The notes: a model not told the origin generated them from the sequence alone. Shown: positions 26,622-35,435, counted from the stretch's first letter. The stretch is 64,000 nt of DNA from Actinomadura violacea (GCF_017573465.1 NZ_JAGEPF010000009.1:1-64000), one strand, 5' to 3'. Program-made: numbers and translations.

Positions 26622-27035
26622 ATGTCACGATGGGGAATGCGCGCGGCCGGAGCAGCGGGGACGGCGGTTCTCGGGATCGCGCTCATGTCGGGGGTCGCCA
26701 ACGCCTACACCAGGCACTTCGACCTCTACGCCGACCCGCTGAAGACCGGTCACAACACCGTGCACGGGTGGGGCGACCTGAACTGGGGCCGCAAGTACTT
26801 CTACATCACCAACATCGGGCTGAAGGACACCGGCTGCGACGCGCACAGCGTCAAGATGACCATCACGGTCCCGGGGCTGGGCCACAAGACGTTCACGAAT
26901 TCGAGCGGCTGCGGCAAGATCTCCCGGTGGAAGAAATGGACGCCCGGCTACGTCTCCAAGATGACCGCCGGCCCGATCGGCGAGGTGTGCGTGTCGAACT
27001 TCTCCTCCAACGAGTGCCGGAAGACGTCGATCTGA
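26622..27035 (+). CDS. Small secreted protein, unknown function
   Basis: 137 residues with a classical Sec signal peptide: MSRWGMRAAG, hydrophobic core AGTAVLGIALMSGV, and an Ala-x-Ala cleavage site after residue 28 (VANA before YTRHFDLY). The mature 109 residues contain four cysteines (TGCDAHS, SSGCGKIS, EVCVSN, NECRKTS), probably two disulfides, and beta-prone Trp/Tyr/Lys-rich sequence. Strong ribosome site AAAGGAGAACGAG before ATG 26622. I do not recognise a family; possibly a small beta-sandwich binding protein. A bidirectional terminator follows. Confidence 0.72.
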   Translation: MSRWGMRAAGAAGTAVLGIALMSGVANAYTRHFDLYADPLKTGHNTVHGWGDLNWGRKYFYITNIGLKDTGCDAHSVKMTITVPGLGHKTFTNSSGCGKISRWKKWTPGYVSKMTAGPIGEVCVSNFSSNECRKTSI

Positions 27036-27063
27036 GCGTGCGGGCGGCGCCTGCCGCCCGGTG

Positions 27064-27110
27064 AACGCGCCGCGCCCCGGACGACGTGCTCGTCCGGGGC
27101 GCGGCGCGTT
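27064..27110. terminator. Bidirectional terminator hairpin
   Basis: Perfect 21-bp inverted repeat (arms 27064-27084 and 27090-27110, beginning AACGCGCCGCGCC) with a 5-base loop CGTGC, between the convergent secreted-protein gene and the osmoprotectant operon end. Confidence 0.85.
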
Positions 27111-27119
27111 CCACGAGGG

Positions 27120-28043
27120 TCAGGCGAGGCCGTTCTTGGTCAGCCAGTCCTTGGCGACCTTCTCCTGGTCGTCCTTGTCGATGGCGATGCGCTTCATCAT
27201 GTCCAGGAGGTCCTGGGTGGTGAGCTTCGCGGAGACGCCGTTGAGCGCCGCCGTCGCCTGCGCGTTCATCGCCGACTTGTTGACCAGCGGCGTCACGTTC
27301 TGCGCGCTGAAGACGTGCTGCGGGTCCTCCAGCACGACGAGCTTCTTCTGCACGATGGTCGGGTCGGTGGTGAACAGGTCGGCGGCCTGCACCTTGTCCT
27401 CGGTGAGCAGCTTGACCAGGGTCGCCTGCGCGCCCGCGTCGAACGGCTGGAACTTCTTGAACTCCAGGCCGTAGACCTTCTGCAGGCCGACGAGGCCCTG
27501 CTGGCGGGTCTTGAACTCCGACGGGCCGGCGATCGTCAGCTGCTTCGCGACCGGCTTGAGGTCGGCGATGCTCTTCAGGTGGTACTTGGACGCGGTCTGC
27601 GGGTTGACGGTGACCGAGTCCTTGTCCTCCGCCTGCGCCGAGTTCAGGATCTCCACCGAGGAGGGCAGCTTTGCCTTGAGGGCGGCGTTGACCTCGTCGG
27701 TCGTGGAGGCGGTGCTGGTCTTGTCGACCGAGGTGGTCAGCAGCGCGCCGTTGTACTCGGGCATCACGCCGATGCCGCCCTTGACGACCTGGTCGTAGTA
27801 GACCTCGCGGGCGCCGATGTTGAACTTGCGGGTCACCTTGAGGCCCTTGGCCTCCAGCGCCTGCGCGTAGATCTCGCCGATGAGGCCGCTCTCGGGGAAG
27901 TTCGCGCCGCCGACGGTGATGGTGCCCTTACCGCCGCCGCCGCCGGACAGCGGGTTCTTGTCGTCGCCGCCCCCGCCGCCGCAGGCGGACAGCGCCAGTG
28001 CGGCCACGAGGCCGACGGCCGCGCCACGGATGATGTGCTTCAT
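27120..28043 (-). CDS. Osmoprotectant ABC transporter substrate-binding lipoprotein (OpuCC/ProX type)
   Basis: 307 residues. Lipoprotein signal MKHIIRGAAVGLVAALALSACGGGG with lipobox LSAC, then a Gly-rich linker and an OpuAC-type periplasmic binding fold (TITVGGANFPESGLIGEIYAQALEAKG; GVMPEYNGALL). Aromatic/loop residues that bind quaternary ammonium groups are not all assignable by eye. Known role of the family: extracellular capture of glycine betaine, carnitine or choline. Start ATG 28043 is chosen after the AAGGAAAT ribosome-site region; the longer frame overlaps the permease. Last gene of the four-gene operon. Confidence 0.92.
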   Translation of the reverse strand: MKHIIRGAAVGLVAALALSACGGGGGDDKNPLSGGGGGKGTITVGGANFPESGLIGEIYAQALEAKGLKVTRKFNIGAREVYYDQVVKGGIGVMPEYNGALLTTSVDKTSTASTTDEVNAALKAKLPSSVEILNSAQAEDKDSVTVNPQTASKYHLKSIADLKPVAKQLTIAGPSEFKTRQQGLVGLQKVYGLEFKKFQPFDAGAQATLVKLLTEDKVQAADLFTTDPTIVQKKLVVLEDPQHVFSAQNVTPLVNKSAMNAQATAALNGVSAKLTTQDLLDMMKRIAIDKDDQEKVAKDWLTKNGLA

Positions 28044-28069
28044 GGTGGGATTTCCTTCTGTTGAAAGGG

Positions 28070-28756
28070 TCAGGAGGAACGGGCGGAGCCGAGCAGGCCC
28101 GGTGAGACGACGAGGCGGCGCAGCGCCGCGAAGACGACCTGGACGATCAGCGCGAGCAGCACCACCAGGACGGTCCCGCCGACGACCAGCTGGTAGTCGT
28201 TGCGGGCCAGGCCGTCGACGATGAACCGGCCGAGGCCGCCGTACCCCGGGATGGCCGCGATGGTGGCGGTGGCGACGACCTGGATCGCCGCGGTCCGCAG
28301 GCCCAGCAGGATCAGCGGCAGCGCCATCGGCACCTCGGCGCGCCACAGCACACCCCAGCCGGTCATGCCCATGCCGCGGGCGGCGTCCTTGGCGTCCTCG
28401 TCGACGTTGCGGACGCCCTCGTAGGTGTTGACCAGGATCGGCGGGATCGCCAGCGCCACCAGCGCGATCAGCACGGGCACGATGCTGAACTCGACCACGG
28501 CGAGGATCAGCACCAGGCCGAGGGTGGGGATCGCGCGGGCGACGTTGGCGAGGCTGATCGCGACGAAGCCGCCGCGGCCGGTGTGCCCGGCGATCAGGCC
28601 GAAGGCGAGGCCGATCAGCGCCGCGGCCAGCAGCGGCACGAAGCTGTAGAACAGGTGCTGGAGCAGCCGGTGCGTGATGCCCTCGTCGCCGTGCCAGTGC
28701 GCGGACGCGGTCAGCCACGTCCAGGACAGGTCGATCTGGTTCCACAGCTTGTTCAT
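28070..28756 (-). CDS. Osmoprotectant ABC transporter permease (OpuCB/CD type)
   Basis: 228 residues, about six transmembrane helices, with the BPD-type permease signature EAM-like loop AAIPGYGGLGRFIVDGLARNDY and RGMGMTGWGVLWRAEVPMALPLILLGLR that contacts the ATPase. Start ATG 28756 overlaps the preceding permease stop by 4 bases (ATGA). Forms the membrane channel with the other permease. Downstream 26 bases lies the binding-protein gene. Confidence 0.93.
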   Translation of the reverse strand: MNKLWNQIDLSWTWLTASAHWHGDEGITHRLLQHLFYSFVPLLAAALIGLAFGLIAGHTGRGGFVAISLANVARAIPTLGLVLILAVVEFSIVPVLIALVALAIPPILVNTYEGVRNVDEDAKDAARGMGMTGWGVLWRAEVPMALPLILLGLRTAAIQVVATATIAAIPGYGGLGRFIVDGLARNDYQLVVGGTVLVVLLALIVQVVFAALRRLVVSPGLLGSARSS

Positions 28757-29400
28757 GAGGCTCCTCGCGCCCGGGCCCACGGGGTGAGCAGCCGCTGGAC
28801 GACGACCAGGACGGCGTCGGTGACCAGTGCCAGCAGGACGATCAGCACGGACGCGGCGACCATCTGGGTCTGGAAGGTCAGCTGGTAGCCGCGCAGGATG
28901 TCGTAGCCGAGCCCGCCCTGGCCGATGAGCTGGCCGACGGCGACGAGGCTGATCGAGGACACCGCCGCGACGCGGACGCCGGCGATGACGATCGGCACCG
29001 CGATCGGCAGCTCGACCTGCAGCAGCCGGCGCAGCGGGCCGAAGCCCATCGCGGTGGCCGCCTGCCGGACCGGCTCGGACACCGAGCCGAGGCCGTCCAC
29101 CACGTTCGGGACGAGCACCGACAGGCTGTAGAGCGTCAGCGGGATCATCACCGTCGCCTCGGTCAGCCCGGTGTACTGGACGAACACCATGTAGAGGGCG
29201 AGCGACGGGATCGCGTACAGGATGTTCGCGACGGTCAGCACGGGCGGGAACATCCACTGCCAGCGCCGGCACAGCACGCCGAGCGGCAGCGAGATGAGCA
29301 GCCCGAACAGCACCGGGAGCAGCGCCAGCCGGATGTGGATGACGGCGTGGTCGCCGAGGGTGCCGGTGTGGTCGCCGATCCAGCCCCAGTCGATGTCCAT
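28753..29400 (-). CDS. Osmoprotectant ABC transporter permease (OpuCB type)
   Basis: 215 residues with about six transmembrane helices; coupling region AMGFGPLRRLLQVELPIAVPIVIAG and LIGQGGLGYDILRG are the conserved permease blocks. Start ATG 29400 overlaps the last base of the ATPase stop (TGATG), and its own stop overlaps the next permease start, so all three are translationally coupled. Heterodimer partner of the following permease. Confidence 0.93.
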   Translation of the reverse strand: MDIDWGWIGDHTGTLGDHAVIHIRLALLPVLFGLLISLPLGVLCRRWQWMFPPVLTVANILYAIPSLALYMVFVQYTGLTEATVMIPLTLYSLSVLVPNVVDGLGSVSEPVRQAATAMGFGPLRRLLQVELPIAVPIVIAGVRVAAVSSISLVAVGQLIGQGGLGYDILRGYQLTFQTQMVAASVLIVLLALVTDAVLVVVQRLLTPWARARGAS

Positions 29401-30566
29401 CAGTCGCCGGCACCGCCCTTCACCGGCTCCGCCGGCGGCGTGTCGGCGGGTTCGGCGGCTACGCCGGCGCCGGAGGTGGCGATGGCGGCGGTCAGGTCGT
29501 GCTGGTCGGCGACGCCGACGAGGCGGCCGTCGCCGTCCACGCCGACCGCGCGGCCGGACGGGGACAGGATCGCGGCGTCGAGCGCGGCCCGGACGGAGTC
29601 GCTCTCGACGGTGAAGGTGTGCCCGATCGGCGCGAGCGCCGCATCGCCGACGGTGCCGGAGGACGGCAGCACGCCGGTCGCGGCCCAGCCGAGCGGGCGC
29701 CGGTCGCCGTCGACGACCAGGACCCAGCCGTCGCCGGCTTCGCGCGCGCGCTCGACGGGGGCGTCGGCGGCCAGCACGTCGCGCTCGGTGAGCGGCGCGC
29801 CGGACGCGGGGACGAACGACAGCCGCCGGATGCCGCGGTCGTGCCCGATGAACCCGGCGACGAAGTCGTCGGCGGGCCGGGCCAGGAGGTCTTCGGGCGC
29901 GTCGACCTGGACGAGCTTCCCGCCCGTCTGGAACACCGCGACGCGGTCGCCGAGCTTGATCGCCTCGTCGATGTCGTGCGTGACGAACACGATGGTCTTG
30001 TGCAGCTCGTCCTGCAGCCGCAGGAACTCGTCCTGCAGCTCGCCGCGCACGACCGGGTCGACGGCGCTGAACGGCTCGTCCATCAGCATGATCGGCGGGT
30101 CGGCGGCGAGCGCGCGGGCGACGCCGACGCGCTGCTGCTGGCCGCCGGACAGCTGGAACGGGTAGCGGCGGGCCATCGACGGGTCGAGGCCGACGCGCTC
30201 CATCAGCTCGTGCGCGGTGGCGCGGGCCTTCTTCTTGTTCCAGCGCAGCAGGTACGGGACGGTGGCGATGTTGTCCTCGATGGTGCGGTGCGGGAACAGC
30301 CCGGCGTGCTGGATGACGTAGCCGATGCCGCGCCGCAGCTCGGCGGGCCTGCGCTCGCGGACGTCGCCGCCGTCGATGAGCACGCGCCCGCCGGTGGGCT
30401 CGACCATGCGGTTGATGGTGCGCAGCGCGGTGGTCTTGCCGCCGCCGGAGGTGCCCACGAACACGGTGATGCGGCCGGTCGGGCACTCCAGGCTCACGTC
30501 GTCCAGGGCGACGGTGCCGTCCGGGTAGCGCTTGGTCACGCCCTCAAAGGTGATCAAACGATTCAC
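29400..30566 (-). CDS. Osmoprotectant ABC transporter ATP-binding protein with CBS domains (OpuCA type)
   Basis: 388 residues from GTG 30566 (VNRLITFEGVTKRYPDG); an upstream TTG 30617 is possible. ATPase domain: Walker A GTSGGGKTT, Q-loop QHAGLF, signature LSGGQQQRVGVARALA, Walker B PIMLMDEPFSAVD, H-loop VTHDI. Two CBS modules occupy about residues 260-370, the ionic-strength sensing part of OpuA/OpuC ATPases, followed by a Pro/Ala-rich tail. First gene of the operon, divergent from the ammonia-lyase homologue. Confidence 0.94.
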   Translation of the reverse strand: MNRLITFEGVTKRYPDGTVALDDVSLECPTGRITVFVGTSGGGKTTALRTINRMVEPTGGRVLIDGGDVRERRPAELRRGIGYVIQHAGLFPHRTIEDNIATVPYLLRWNKKKARATAHELMERVGLDPSMARRYPFQLSGGQQQRVGVARALAADPPIMLMDEPFSAVDPVVRGELQDEFLRLQDELHKTIVFVTHDIDEAIKLGDRVAVFQTGGKLVQVDAPEDLLARPADDFVAGFIGHDRGIRRLSFVPASGAPLTERDVLAADAPVERAREAGDGWVLVVDGDRRPLGWAATGVLPSSGTVGDAALAPIGHTFTVESDSVRAALDAAILSPSGRAVGVDGDGRLVGVADQHDLTAAIATSGAGVAAEPADTPPAEPVKGGAGD

Positions 30567-30716
30567 GTCCTCGTTGGGCGTCGCAACGCCGATGATCGAC
30601 TTCCGCCTTCTCCCCAACCGTAACCAATGTGTACCGTCTCGTCAGAGTCCCGCCTTGCCCGGAACGTCGGTTCTTGAGGATAACTACCTGAAATCTGGGG
30701 AAAGTAGCGTAGCCCC

Positions 30717-32180
30717 GTGGAGCACAGCCGAATCGTTATCGACGGCGCCTCGCTGACCTGTCCCCAGGTGGCGGTCGCGGCCCGCGAGGATGTGATGGTC
30801 GCCATAGCCCCGGAGGGGGCCGAGCGGGCTCGCGCGGCCTGGAAGGTGGCCCGCGAGGTCGCCGGCGCGCAGCCGGTCTACGGGCGCACCACCGGGGTCG
30901 GCGCCAACCGCGTCGTGGACGTGGAGTGGGAGGACGCCGACGCGCACGGGCTGCGGCTGCTGCGCAGCCACGCGGCCGGGGCGGGGCCGCTGGTCGCGCC
31001 GGAGATCGTCCGCGCGATGCTGACCGTCCGGCTGAACCAGATCGCCGCGGGCGGCTCGGGCGTCGAGCCTGGAGCGCTCCAGGCGCTGGCGGACGTCCTC
31101 AACCTGGGGCTCCTCCCGCCCGTCCCGGTGTACGGGGCGATCGGCACCGGCGACCTGACCGCGCTGGCGTCGACCGCCCTCTGCCTGCTCGGCGAGCGGT
31201 CCTGGCTGGCCGGACCGGACGGGGTGCCCGAACGCGGCCCCGGCTACCGGCTCCAGTCCGCCGACGCCCTCGCCTTCATCAGCTCCAACGCCGCGACGCT
31301 CGGCGAGGCCGCCCTCGCGGTGGCGGACCTGCGGCGGATGCTGCGCGCCTCGACGGTCGTCGCCGCGCTGTCGCACTTCGCCGTCCGGGCGTCGGAGGAG
31401 CCGTACGCGCCGCCCGTGCAGGACGCGTGCCCGCACCCCGGCCAGCGCGAGGCCGCCGACGCGATGCGCACCCTGCTCGCCTTCGACCGGCCCGCCCCGA
31501 TGCGCATCCAGGACCCGTACGGGTACCGGGCGTTCCCGCAGGTCCACGGCCCGGCGCTGGAGGCCGCCGGGTACGCCGAGCAGGTCGTCACGCGGGAGAT
31601 CAACGCGGCCGCCGAGAACCCCCTCGTGGACGTCGCCGGGCGGACGGTCTGGCACAACGGCAACTTCCACACCGCCTACGTCGGGCTCGCACTCGACGCC
31701 GCCCGCGCCGCACTGTTCCAGACGATGGCGCTCGCCGCCGCGCGGCTCGGCACCCTCGCCGAGCCGTCGTTCACCGGCCTCTACCCCTTCCAGGGCGCGA
31801 CCGAGGCGTCCTCAGGGATCATGATCCTGGAGTACGTCGCGCACTCGTGCCTCGCCGACGTGCGCCGGCTCGCCACCCCCGCCGCGCTCGGCAGCGCCGT
31901 GCTGTCGCGCGGCGTCGAGGAGCACGCCGGCTTCTCCACCCAGTCGGCGCGCGCGACCACCGACGCCGTCGCCGCCTACCGGCTCGGCCTCGGCTGCGAG
32001 CTGGTCGCGGCCGTCCGGGCGCTGCGGATGCAGGGCCGCGCCCCCTCCGGCGGGCCGCTGCGGTCGGCGCTCGACCTGGCCGAGGCCGTCCTGGACCCGC
32101 GCGTGGAGGACCGCCCGCTGGACGCCGACATCGCCGTAGCCGCCGACCTGCTCCCCAGGCTGGCGTCCCTGCATCCCTAG
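30717..32180 (+). CDS. Histidine/aromatic ammonia-lyase homologue with altered MIO motif
   Basis: 487 residues of the HAL/PAL fold (VYGRTTGVGANR; LRLLRSHAAGAG; AAENPLVDV; GNFHTAYVGLALD; LYPFQGATEASSGIMILEY). The MIO-forming Ala-Ser-Gly is replaced by Gly-Thr-Gly (residues 143-145, AIGTGDLTALA), and the QEDHVS block is also changed, so it may lack MIO or form a variant. Function unknown; it need not deaminate histidine, since hutH is elsewhere in this window. TAGCGT (30705-30710) ends 6 bases before GTG 30717, predicting a leaderless mRNA. Converges on the LacI gene with a 4-base overlap. Confidence 0.78.
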   Translation: MEHSRIVIDGASLTCPQVAVAAREDVMVAIAPEGAERARAAWKVAREVAGAQPVYGRTTGVGANRVVDVEWEDADAHGLRLLRSHAAGAGPLVAPEIVRAMLTVRLNQIAAGGSGVEPGALQALADVLNLGLLPPVPVYGAIGTGDLTALASTALCLLGERSWLAGPDGVPERGPGYRLQSADALAFISSNAATLGEAALAVADLRRMLRASTVVAALSHFAVRASEEPYAPPVQDACPHPGQREAADAMRTLLAFDRPAPMRIQDPYGYRAFPQVHGPALEAAGYAEQVVTREINAAAENPLVDVAGRTVWHNGNFHTAYVGLALDAARAALFQTMALAAARLGTLAEPSFTGLYPFQGATEASSGIMILEYVAHSCLADVRRLATPAALGSAVLSRGVEEHAGFSTQSARATTDAVAAYRLGLGCELVAAVRALRMQGRAPSGGPLRSALDLAEAVLDPRVEDRPLDADIAVAADLLPRLASLHP

Positions 32181-33184
32181 GAGGGCGGGCCGCCGGTGGA
32201 GGTGCGGACGCGCAGCGACGGCTCGCGCACCACGCGGCGCTTGCGCGGCTTGCCGTCGATGACGTCGACGACCAGCCGGACCGCCGCGTGCACGATGCCG
32301 TCGATGTCCCAGTCGACGGACGTCAGCGGCGGCGTGAGCAGCGCCGACATCGGATGGTCGTCGTAGCCGCAGACCGCGACGTCGCCCGGGACGTCGAGGC
32401 CCAGCTCGCGGGTGGCGGCGTACACCCCGTAGGCGATGGAGTCGGCGAAGGAGAACACCGCCGACGGGCGGTCGGGGCCGCCGAGCACGCGCAGCGCGAC
32501 CTCGGTGGACTCGGCGAGCGACTGCGGCACCACGACCACGTCGACGCGCAGTCCGAGCCGCTCGGCCTCGGCGTTGACGTGCACGTCGGCGGGCCGGTCG
32601 GGGGTGCTCGCGGCGGTCGGGGTGAACACGGTGACGCGCTCGTGGCCGAGGCCGCGCAGGTGCTCCAGCGCGAGCGTGACGCCGCGCCGGTTGTCGAACA
32701 CGACCTCGCCCTGCGACCGCCCGCCGTGCAGGGCGTCGCCGATCGACACCACCGGCACCGTCTCCGACAGCTCCGCCCAGAACGGCGCGGACGGGTCGAG
32801 CGGCTGCACGATCAGCCCGTCGACCCGCTGGTCGCGCAGCCGGCGGGCGAGCGCCAGCTCCCGCTCGGGGTCGCCGCCGGCGTCGACGATCAGCGCGTAG
32901 CGGTCGCGGGCGAGCAGCGCCCGGCCGATGCCGGTGGCGAGGGACTGCTGCCAGTAGTCCTCCAGCGAGCCGCACAGCAGCCCGACCTGGTCGGTGCGGC
33001 CGCTGGCCAGCGCGCGGGCGATGGGGTGCGCCTCGTAGCCGAGCTCCTCGGCGGCCGCCCTGACCCGCTCCTGGGTCTCCTCCGAGGTCTGGATGCCGCG
33101 CAGCGCGTACGAGACGGCGGCGGGCGACAGGCCGGTCGCCTGGGCCACTTCACGGATGGTCGCGCGTTTGCGCCTCTCCGACAT
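32177..33184 (-). CDS. LacI-family transcriptional regulator
   Basis: 335 residues from ATG 33184 (MSERRKRATIREVAQATGLS). N-terminal helix-turn-helix with hinge (residues 9-60, ATGLSPAAVSYALRGIQTSEET) and a periplasmic-binding-protein-like effector domain (VGLLCGSLEDYWQQ to SVDWDIDGIVHAAV). LacI-GalR members usually sense sugars or nucleosides; effector not readable. A perfect 21-bp palindrome lies 64 bases upstream, in the divergent gap to cysteine dioxygenase, and is its likely operator. GGAGAG abuts the start and TAGGGT lies 7 bases before it. Confidence 0.92.
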   Translation of the reverse strand: MSERRKRATIREVAQATGLSPAAVSYALRGIQTSEETQERVRAAAEELGYEAHPIARALASGRTDQVGLLCGSLEDYWQQSLATGIGRALLARDRYALIVDAGGDPERELALARRLRDQRVDGLIVQPLDPSAPFWAELSETVPVVSIGDALHGGRSQGEVVFDNRRGVTLALEHLRGLGHERVTVFTPTAASTPDRPADVHVNAEAERLGLRVDVVVVPQSLAESTEVALRVLGGPDRPSAVFSFADSIAYGVYAATRELGLDVPGDVAVCGYDDHPMSALLTPPLTSVDWDIDGIVHAAVRLVVDVIDGKPRKRRVVREPSLRVRTSTGGPPS

Positions 33185-33247
33185 CTCTCCAACCCTAGAC
33201 CGCCCCGCTGACAGAACGGGGGACCCCACTTGACGGGACGGTTGCTG

Positions 33248-33268
33248 AACCGTTTCACTGAAACGGTT
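33248..33268. promoter_or_regulatory. LacI operator
   Basis: Perfect palindrome with 10-bp arms AACCGTTTCA / TGAAACGGTT around one central C, the classic size and CG-centred layout of LacI-family sites. A second imperfect half CTGATGCGGTTCAG follows at 33270-33283. Confidence 0.82.
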
Positions 33269-33347
33269 AACTGATGCGGTTCAGTGGAACGTCACCCCTG
33301 CTCACCGGACCGTCCCGGCCCCGTCACGAAAAGGAGAGGAGCGACCC

Positions 33348-33875
33348 GTGTCCCACGCTGTCGTGCCCCGCACCCCCGGCTTCGCGGACCTGCCCGCCCG
33401 CACCCTCGGCAAGCGCGAGCTGCGCGCGCTCGTGGACGACCTCGCGGAGCGGCCCGACCTGTGGCGGCGGCACGTCGAGTTCCCCGGCGACGGCCGCCGG
33501 CACTACGCCTCGCTCCACCGGGACGAGCACGTCGACGTCTGGGTGCTGTGCTGGACGCCGGACGACGACACCGGCTGGCACGACCACGACGTGTCCTCGG
33601 GCGCGGTCCGGGTCGTCAGCGGGGCGATCGAGGAGAGCAACCCGCGCATCGGCGGCGCGCACGCCAGCACCGTCGTCGCCGAAGGCCCCTCGTTCTGCTT
33701 CGGCCCGGACCACATCCACCGGCTCACCGGGGTTGCGGACGCCAGCGTCTCCATCCACGCCTACTCGCCGCCGCTGAGCCGGATGGGCCAGTACTCCATC
33801 GACGACTCCGGCGTCATGCGCCGCCTCCCCGTCGGCTACACAGACGAACTACGCCCCCAAGACGCCCCGGCCTGA
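33348..33875 (+). CDS. Cysteine dioxygenase-family cupin protein
   Basis: 175 residues. Iron-binding cupin motifs: WHDHDVSSGAVRVVSG (two His) and the third His in GPDHIHRLTG, with the Tyr-containing SIHAYSPPLSRMGQY typical of type I cysteine dioxygenases. Catalyses oxygenation of L-cysteine to cysteine sulfinate, or of a related thiol such as mercaptopropionate, in the cytosol. Start GTG 33348 has AGGAGAGGAGCG at good spacing. Divergent from the LacI gene and probably under its control through the palindrome upstream. Confidence 0.85.
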   Translation: MSHAVVPRTPGFADLPARTLGKRELRALVDDLAERPDLWRRHVEFPGDGRRHYASLHRDEHVDVWVLCWTPDDDTGWHDHDVSSGAVRVVSGAIEESNPRIGGAHASTVVAEGPSFCFGPDHIHRLTGVADASVSIHAYSPPLSRMGQYSIDDSGVMRRLPVGYTDELRPQDAPA

Positions 33876-33959
33876 GCCATCACACACGCGCCGTCAGCCG
33901 GAATCACCACTTTGGAACCGGCTCACCTACCTGAGCCGTCACGCGAGCGCGTTATCTGA

Positions 33960-34165
33960 CCGTCGGGGGCGAAGCCGAAGGCGAGCCCCCGACGGGAAGC
34001 TCGCGAAGCGAGGTCGCGCTCGCCCAAGCACGGTCAGAGGGCGAGCCGCCAGGCGAGCCCTCTGGGCCGGGATTGCATAAATACAGCCCCGGCGGGCCCG
34101 ATCGGGGGAAGCGGGCCCGCCGGAGGAGGGTGGCCGTCCGATGCCCGCTCACATCGGACGGCCAC
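33960..34165. repeat. Array of five consecutive stem-loops
   Basis: The 325-base gap 33876-34200 contains no gene. In order: CCGTCGGGGGC/GCCCCCGACGG (33960-33995), CTCGC-GAA-GCGAG (about 34002-34014), CAGAGGGC/GCCCTCTG (34035-34064), CGGCGGGCCCG/CGGGCCCGCCG (34090-34122) and GTGGCCGTCCGATG/CATCGGACGGCCAC (34130-34165). The first and third share an inner GCC/GGC stem and a GGCGA arm. The last one probably terminates both convergent transcripts; the others could be repeated REP-like elements or a structured RNA. Confidence 0.6.
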
Positions 34166-34200
34166 CCACATTCCCTTCAGCGCACCCGGCTCCGGAAACG

Positions 34201-35400
34201 TCACACCTCGGGTGCGGCGGTTTCCGGAGACGTCACGACGCGGCGGTCGATCCACCGGTCGGTCAGCGCGCACACGGCGACGGCGACGGCGAAGCAGAGC
34301 GCGGCGGCGCGGAGCACACCGGCTTCGTAGTAGGTGTCCGTGACCAGCCAGACGGCCGCGACCCCGGCCGCTCCCCCGGCGGGCAGTGCCGCGGCGATCT
34401 GGAGTGCCCAGAGGATCGTGCGGCGCGTCCCGGCACCGGCCAGCCCTTCCCGGAGCGCGTGCACGCCGGCCGCCACGCAGATGAGCAGGCCCGCCACGCC
34501 CGCGATGAGCGGTGTACCGAAGTTCACGCCGTACCGGATGGGCAGTGCCGCGACGAAGAACAGGGCGAGCGCCCAGCGCAGCCCGGTGCCGATGCTGTTC
34601 AGCGCGAGACCGGACGCACCGCCTGGGGACGTGCGTGCGGCCTGCCAACGGGCCGCCACCAGGATCGCCGCCGTGACCACCGCGCCGGGGAGGCGTCCGC
34701 CGAGATGCCCGAGGTTGTAGAGGAGGGCGGTGTCGTAGACGGTCAGCACCAGTTGGCCCAGTGCCCATACCGAGACGGCGAAGAGCAGCATTTGCGCGAA
34801 CGACGCGATGGCGGGCGCGTCGGTGTCCTGGCGGGCGAGCCATCGGATGAGCAGTGGCGTCACCAGGCCGGTGCATGCGCGGATGACGATGTCGTCCACT
34901 GCGTAAGGGGTGTCCAGGATCCACTCCACCGCGCAGAAGGCGAACGTGTAGGAGAGGGACGCGGCCCACACCGTCCATGAGGTGGCGACGCGCTTGTAGA
35001 GCCCGCGATCGAGCCAGCGCAGCACCGTCACGTAGGAGAGCAGCCCGAACGGCAGTTCAAGAAAGGCCGGCACGCGCAGCATGGACGGCGCCAGAAGTTC
35101 GGGGTGCGGGAAGTGCGCGGCCAGGGAACGCATGGCCGACCCGTCCGCGAGCGCGAACCATCCTTCGGGCACGTACCGCGCTATGAACGAGGTGCCCCCG
35201 GCGTGCACGCGCAGTATGTACACGGTGAAGAGCACCTGGTTGAGGTAGACGAGCAGTACCACCAGGCAGAGGAACACCTCTGGACGGGCCCAGGCGCGCC
35301 CCGCTCCTCCGCCCGAATCGCCGCTCCGCACCAGCCGCGGTACGAACGCAAGGCCGATCGCAGTCGTCAGCACCACCGCGGCGTCCACCCCTATGGCCAT
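34201..35400 (-). CDS. Polytopic membrane protein of unknown function
   Basis: 399 residues from ATG 35400, about nine or ten predicted transmembrane helices (for example LTTAIGLAFVPRLV, VFLCLVVLLVYLNQVLFTVYIL, AAALCFAVAVAVCALTDRWI at the C-terminal end). Loops carry few charged motifs; no enzyme or transporter signature recognised. A longer frame exists to the acyltransferase but joins two unrelated proteins. Next to an acyltransferase and an SGNH lipoprotein, which suggests a cell-surface polysaccharide modification locus (inference only). Codon use is slightly less GC-biased than neighbours. Confidence 0.62.
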   Translation of the reverse strand: MAIGVDAAVVLTTAIGLAFVPRLVRSGDSGGGAGRAWARPEVFLCLVVLLVYLNQVLFTVYILRVHAGGTSFIARYVPEGWFALADGSAMRSLAAHFPHPELLAPSMLRVPAFLELPFGLLSYVTVLRWLDRGLYKRVATSWTVWAASLSYTFAFCAVEWILDTPYAVDDIVIRACTGLVTPLLIRWLARQDTDAPAIASFAQMLLFAVSVWALGQLVLTVYDTALLYNLGHLGGRLPGAVVTAAILVAARWQAARTSPGGASGLALNSIGTGLRWALALFFVAALPIRYGVNFGTPLIAGVAGLLICVAAGVHALREGLAGAGTRRTILWALQIAAALPAGGAAGVAAVWLVTDTYYEAGVLRAAALCFAVAVAVCALTDRWIDRRVVTSPETAAPEV

Positions 35401-35435
35401 GACCGACCAAGATAGGGCCCGTTGGTGCCGAATGA

